A DNA stretch of 64,000 nt from Desertivirga brevis (GTDB lineage: Bacteria; Bacteroidota; Bacteroidia; Sphingobacteriales; Sphingobacteriaceae): positions 546,834-610,833 of the forward strand of contig NZ_JAFEWF010000006.1 of assembly GCF_017355835.1 (NCBI RefSeq), written 5' to 3'. A program made the position numbers and the translations under genes. The first letter of the stretch is position 1, and the number at the start of each line of letters is the position of its first letter. Under the pieces are notes generated by a model. That model was not told the origin of the DNA. It made no database searches and worked only from the letters and a program-made list of their open reading frames with translations. Positions 60,021-64,000 of this stretch are shown piece after piece.

Positions 60021-63000
60021 TTATCGCTGTATTAGTACCCAACCTTTACGTGTCTCTTGCTTACCTGCTTTATTTAGCTTAAGGATGAAGAAGTATGTAC
60101 CCGCATTCAATCCCGTTCCGTCCCAGGTGTTCTTGTATTTTCCATCCCGGAAAACTTCATTACCCCATCTATTGAAAATTGTAAGGTCTGCACTGTCGTA
60201 ATTTTCGATTCCCACAATTTCAAAAGTGTCGTTCATTCCGTCGCCGTTTGGTGTGAAGACATTGGAAACACTAACCCCATTAATAGTTACCTCAATTTCC
60301 TGAGTTGCCCCATTGGCATCTTTTACGGTTACACGATAGGAGCCTGCAAGAAGATTCTCAAATGTTTCAGAACCCTGATAAGCGCCGTTTGTAAGCTTGT
60401 AGGTATATGGCCCAACTCCTCCTTCTGCTTTAACTTTGATAGAGCCAGAATTTATTTCGCCTAACATTACATCGCGTTTAGATACCAGACTTAACGTTAG
60501 TGCCGCTGGTTGCTCAATGGTGAATGTTACGGTAGCTGTTATACCGTTACCATCTTTCACTGTTCCTGTGTAAGTTTTGGCCCTAAGATTATTGAATACA
60601 GCTGAGGTTTGGTATCCTGCGTCGAGTTTGTACTCATAAGGTCCTGTTCCTCCTGAAGCTGTCAAAGTAACTGATCCTGTTGCTGTATTGTAAATACTTG
60701 CATTAGCCTTTGTTGAAACTGCGAGGCTAAGACCTGTTGATGGCTGGGAGATAGTCACTGTTGTAGTGCTTGTAACCCCGTTTGCATCTTTGATAGTAAG
60801 GGTATACGTACCAGCTGGGAGACCGGTAAATGTTCCATTTGTCTGATAAGTACCATTACCCAGTTTGTACTCATAAGGACCAGTACCACCAGAACCTGCA
60901 ACTGTAAGTGCGCCTGTAGAAGCACCAAATGAAGTTATATCTGTTTTGTTAACAACATTTACTGCAAGAGCTGCGGAAGGCTGAGAAATGGTAATAGTAG
61001 TAGTGCTGCTAACTCCATTAGCATCTTTGATAGTAAGGGTATACGTACCAGCTGGGAGACCGGTAAATGTTCCGTTTGTCTGGTAAGTTCCATTACCAAG
61101 TTGGTACTCATAAGGACCAGTACCACCCGAACCCGATACTGTTACCGCGCCTGTCGAAGCACCAAATGAAGTTATATCCGTTTTGGTAACAACAGCAATA
61201 GCAAGGGCTGCAGATGGTTGAAGAATTTCAGAGCTAGCTGTGGCGGTACAACCTTTTGCATCGGTAACGGTTACCGTATAAATGCCAGCTGGAATATTGC
61301 TTAAGTTTTGCGACGTAGATTGATTATTCCAGGAATAGCTATACGGAGCAGTTCCATTAGATACATTGATATCTATTTTTCCTGAAGAGGCGCCATAAGA
61401 TAAAATGTTTGTCTGATTTGCTACGGTAACTTTTAAGGCAGCACTAGGCTGAACAATAGTTATTATTTTGCTTGTGCTAACTCCCGCTGCATCTTCAACG
61501 GTAATTACGTAGCTACCTGCACTAAGACCGGTAAAGTTACCGCTTAACTGATAGTCATTATCATTTACCTTGTATTTATAAGGTGTTGAACCTCCTTCAC
61601 CCGCTACAGTTACAGATCCTGAAGCTGTTCCAAAACATGAAACATCTGCTTTTGCTATTACTGCAAGTTCAAAAGGATCTGTAATTGAAACCGGATTTGA
61701 AACAATTGAGGTAAGACCAGGTGCCTGGAACCTGAAGGTTCTATTCCCTTCAATACCAGTTATAAAGAGGGTATTGAAAATAGCTTTGCCATTGTTATCT
61801 GTTTTAACAGTCAAACTGCCTAGAAGTGTGGCATTGCCATCATGTAGAGATACTGTAACATCTATGCCTGCCTCTTTCACCTCATTTCCTGAAGCATCTA
61901 ATAGTTGAATCACTGGTTGAGTGCCTAACAATTGTCCGCTCTTCGCTAAAGCACTTGGTTGCATAGAAATAGCCAGTTGAGTGGCTGCACCAGCATTAAC
62001 AGTGATGGTATTGGAAGTAGCAGCAGTTATACCTGTAGCGGTAAAGCTTAATGTCCTGTCGCCAGCAACACCTGTGATAACAAGATCAGAGAAAGTAGCC
62101 AGACCAGAAGCATTGGTGGTAGCCGTTAGGGTACCTGCTAAGTTTCCAGAACCAGTTGCAACAGAAGCTGTGATAACAACACCTGATTGAGCCACATTAT
62201 TACCAGAAGCATCTTTAAGTTGTACTGCTGGTTGTTGAGCAAATGCAGAACCGCTAACAGCGGTAGCTGAAGGTTGAGTGGTAATAGCAAGAGCAGTTGC
62301 AGATCCAGCATTAACAGTGATGGTATTGGAAGTAGCAGCAGTTAATCCTGCAGCGGTAAAGCTTAATGTCCTGTCGCCAGCAATACCTGTGATAACAAGA
62401 TCAGAGAAAGTAGCCAAACCAGAAGCGTTAGTGGTAGCCGTTAAGGTACCTGCTAAGTTTCCAGAACCAGTTGCAACAGAAGCTGTGATAACAACACCTG
62501 ATTGAGCCACATTATTACCAGAAACATCTTTTAGTTGTACTGCTGGTTGTTGAGCAAATGCAGAACCGCTAACAGCAGTAGCCGAAGACTGCGTAGCAAT
62601 AGCAAGTTTAGTTGCTGCACCAGCATTAACAGTGATGGTATTTGAAGTAGCAGTAGTTAAACCTGCAGCGGTAAAGCTTAATGTCCTATCGCCTGCAACA
62701 CCTGTAATTACAAGATCAGAGAAAGTAGCCAAACCAGAAGCGTTAGTGGTAGCCGTTAAGGTACCTGCTAAGTTTCCAGAACCAGTTGCAACAGAAGCTG
62801 TGATAACAACACCTGATTGAGCCACATTATTACCAGAAGCATCTTTAAGTTGTACTGCTGGTTGTTGAGCAAAAGCAGAACCGCTAACAGCAGTAGCCGA
62901 AGGCTGCGTAGCAATAGCAAGAGCAGTTGCTGCACCAGCATTAACAGTGATGGTATTGGAAGTAGCAGCAGTTATACCTGTAGCGGTAAAGCTTAATGTC

Positions 63001-64000
63001 CTGTCGCCAGCAACACCTGTGATAACAAGATCAGAGAAAGTAGCCAGACCAGAAGCATTGGTGGTAGCCGTTAGGGTACCTGCTAAGTTTCCAGAACCAG
63101 TTGCAACAGAAGCTGTGATAACAACACCTGATTGAGCCACATTATTACCAGAAGCATCTTTAAGTTGTACTGCTGGTTGTTGAGCAAAAGCAGAACCGCT
63201 AACAGCAGTAGCCGAAGGCTGCGTAGCAATAGCAAGAGCAGTTGCTGCACCAGCATTAACAGTGATGGTATTGGAAGTAGCAGCAGTTATACCTGTAGCG
63301 GTAAAGCTTAATGTCCTGTCGCCAGCAACACCTGTGATAACAAGATCAGAGAAAGTAGCCAAACCAGAAGCGTTAGTGGTAGCCGTTAAGGTACCTGCCA
63401 AGTTTCCAGAACCAGTTGCAACAGAAGCTGTGATAACAACACCTGATTGAGCCACATTATTACCAGAAACATCTTTTAGTTGTACTGCTGGTTGTTGAGC
63501 AAATGCAGAACCGCTAACAGCAGTAGCTGAAGGCTGAGTGGTAATAGCAAGAGCAGTTGCTGCACCTGCGTTAACAGTAATCGTATTAGACGTAGCAGCA
63601 GTTAAACCTGCAGCAGTAAAGCTTAATGTCCTGTCGCCAGCAACACCTGTAATAGCCAGGTTAGAGAAAGTAGCCAAACCAGAAGCGTTAGTTAGTGCTT
63701 TAAGTGTTCCGCCTAATGTTCCGTTTCCACTTGCAATGGCAACTGTCACTTCCACATTTTCCTGAGCAACATTATTACCAGAAGCATCTTTAAGTTGTAC
63801 TGCTGGTTGTTGAGCAAATGCCGAACCACTGGTTGCAGTAGCTGAAGGCTGCGTAGCAATAGCAAGAGCAGTTGCTGCACCAGCATTAACAGTGATGGTA
63901 TTGGAAGTAGCAGCAGTTATACCTGTAGCGGTAAAGCTTAATGTCCTGTCGCCAGCAACACCTGTGATAACAAGATCAGAGAAAGTAGCCAGACCAGAAG
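60021..64000 (-). CDS. Giant repeat adhesin with SprB repeats and T9SS type B sorting domain (N-terminal part beyond window)
   Basis: The frame is open to the right edge, so at least 1,325 residues are present. From N to C: at least six near-identical Ig-like repeats of 105 residues ('GSAFAQQPAVQLKDASGNNVAQ', 'SGLATFSDLVITGVAGDRTLSF'), one diverged repeat, about six SprB-type repeats ('GTGPYEYKLGNGTYQTNGTFTGL', 'AGTYTLTIKDANG'), and a C-terminal 'VSNVFTPNGDGMNDTFEIVGIENY...IFNRWGNEVFRDGKYKNTWDG', the gliding-motility-associated T9SS type B signal. It would be exported by T9SS and displayed on the surface, with PorP/SprF and PorE-like partners encoded downstream. The repeat array suggests adhesion or gliding. 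Confidence 0.93.
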   Translation of the reverse strand, partial: SGLATFSDLVITGVAGDRTLSFTATGITAATSNTITVNAGAATALAIATQPSATATSGSAFAQQPAVQLKDASGNNVAQENVEVTVAIASGNGTLGGTLKALTNASGLATFSNLAITGVAGDRTLSFTAAGLTAATSNTITVNAGAATALAITTQPSATAVSGSAFAQQPAVQLKDVSGNNVAQSGVVITASVATGSGNLAGTLTATTNASGLATFSDLVITGVAGDRTLSFTATGITAATSNTITVNAGAATALAIATQPSATAVSGSAFAQQPAVQLKDASGNNVAQSGVVITASVATGSGNLAGTLTATTNASGLATFSDLVITGVAGDRTLSFTATGITAATSNTITVNAGAATALAIATQPSATAVSGSAFAQQPAVQLKDASGNNVAQSGVVITASVATGSGNLAGTLTATTNASGLATFSDLVITGVAGDRTLSFTAAGLTTATSNTITVNAGAATKLAIATQSSATAVSGSAFAQQPAVQLKDVSGNNVAQSGVVITASVATGSGNLAGTLTATTNASGLATFSDLVITGIAGDRTLSFTAAGLTAATSNTITVNAGSATALAITTQPSATAVSGSAFAQQPAVQLKDASGNNVAQSGVVITASVATGSGNLAGTLTATTNASGLATFSDLVITGVAGDRTLSFTATGITAATSNTITVNAGAATQLAISMQPSALAKSGQLLGTQPVIQLLDASGNEVKEAGIDVTVSLHDGNATLLGSLTVKTDNNGKAIFNTLFITGIEGNRTFRFQAPGLTSIVSNPVSITDPFELAVIAKADVSCFGTASGSVTVAGEGGSTPYKYKVNDNDYQLSGNFTGLSAGSYVITVEDAAGVSTSKIITIVQPSAALKVTVANQTNILSYGASSGKIDINVSNGTAPYSYSWNNQSTSQNLSNIPAGIYTVTVTDAKGCTATASSEILQPSAALAIAVVTKTDITSFGASTGAVTVSGSGGTGPYEYQLGNGTYQTNGTFTGLPAGTYTLTIKDANGVSSTTTITISQPSAALAVNVVNKTDITSFGASTGALTVAGSGGTGPYEYKLGNGTYQTNGTFTGLPAGTYTLTIKDANGVTSTTTVTISQPSTGLSLAVSTKANASIYNTATGSVTLTASGGTGPYEYKLDAGYQTSAVFNNLRAKTYTGTVKDGNGITATVTFTIEQPAALTLSLVSKRDVMLGEINSGSIKVKAEGGVGPYTYKLTNGAYQGSETFENLLAGSYRVTVKDANGATQEIEVTINGVSVSNVFTPNGDGMNDTFEIVGIENYDSADLTIFNRWGNEVFRDGKYKNTWDGTGLNAGTYFFILKLNKAGKQETRKGWVLIQR
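60740..61210 (-). repeat. Near-identical pair of SprB-type repeats
   Basis: Two 237-base (79-residue) units, with matching anchors at 60784 and 61021, share long stretches almost base for base. They code for the 'PYEYKLGNGTYQTNGTFTGL' type unit. The neighbouring SprB repeats are more diverged, so this pair is a recent duplication or conversion. Confidence 0.75.
61993..64000 (-). repeat. Exact 315-base tandem repeat array in the giant adhesin
   Basis: The anchor 'ttaacagtgatggtattgg' (or one- to two-base variants) recurs at 61993, 62308, 62623, 62938, 63253, 63568 and 63883, each exactly 315 bases (105 codons) apart. Neighbouring units differ at few bases, mostly silent. Six units are complete and the seventh runs off the edge. 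The array is coding (Ig-like repeats). Confidence 0.92.

Noticed and set aside
60012..60042. Upstream starts for PorP/SprF
   Set aside because: They reach into or toward the adhesin gene and place extra residues before a clean signal peptide that begins at 59988.
61981..63765. Repeated plus-strand open frames opposite the adhesin
   Set aside because: They recur with the 315-base repeat and are antisense shadows of the Ig-like repeats; no independent signals.
61993..64000. Possible CRISPR or satellite array from the regular spacing
   Set aside because: The period is 315 bases of continuous coding sequence with no short repeat/spacer pattern.
1..64000. tRNA, rRNA, insertion sequences or phage genes
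   Set aside because: I saw no cloverleaf-like segments, transposase motifs, integrases or structural phage genes; gene content is otherwise continuous.

Overview
The window comes from a Bacteroidota chromosome, most likely a Sphingobacteriaceae-type soil or freshwater bacterium (Pedobacter-like). The evidence is a SusC/SusD pair with an FecR anti-sigma factor, type IX secretion (T9SS) A- and B-type sorting domains, PorP/SprF and PorE-like proteins, a NagB/PIG-L fusion, DUF1206 and DUF937 proteins, and promoters of the Bacteroidota type (TAnnTTTG). No rRNA, tRNA, insertion sequence, integrase or CRISPR array was seen. Family assignments come from reading motifs by eye, without database searches.

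Layout. 1-2 kb: the end of an HlyD-type adaptor and a TolC-like outer-membrane factor (export system, upstream part outside the window). 2-7.3 kb: small housekeeping or regulatory genes, mostly minus strand (DinB-like, RibD/DHFR-like, AraC regulator, a secreted beta-propeller, an unknown protein, and a DoxX/SRPBCC/ArsR operon with a clear operator-promoter). 7.4-13.8 kb: a 2057-residue secreted T9SS type A protein and a small PID-CTERM-like protein. 14.4-45.0 kb: a large co-directional polysaccharide-utilisation locus (PUL). 45.4-48.2 kb: an ECF sigma factor and a convergent six-hairpin glycosidase-like gene. 48.3-56.9 kb: housekeeping genes (DEAD-box helicase, AAA ATPase, SulP and FNT transporters, DUF1206, GDPD, DUF937, a lipoprotein, a BON-SH3 protein). 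57-64 kb: an OmpA/PorE-like protein, PorP/SprF and a giant repeat adhesin with a T9SS type B tail that runs off the right edge.

The PUL is the centrepiece. Its gene content (two GH29 fucosidases, GH20 hexosaminidase, GH35 beta-galactosidase, GH92 alpha-mannosidase, GH2 beta-mannosidase/glucosaminidase type, GH3, an S9-type alpha/beta hydrolase, a FucP/NagP-type sugar transporter, a NagB/PIG-L fusion and a glycosylasparaginase) fits stepwise exo-acting breakdown of asparagine-linked glycans. The end point would be cleavage of the GlcNAc-Asn bond and conversion of GlcNAc-6-P to fructose-6-P. No endoglycosidase (GH18/GH85) or PNGase is present in the window, so the substrate may be short glycopeptides imported by SusCD. 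The first genes are separated by strong intercistronic hairpins, whereas the later genes are packed with gaps of about 0-22 bases. The anti-sigma gene lies at the front of the locus and an ECF sigma gene at its far end, about 28 kb away.
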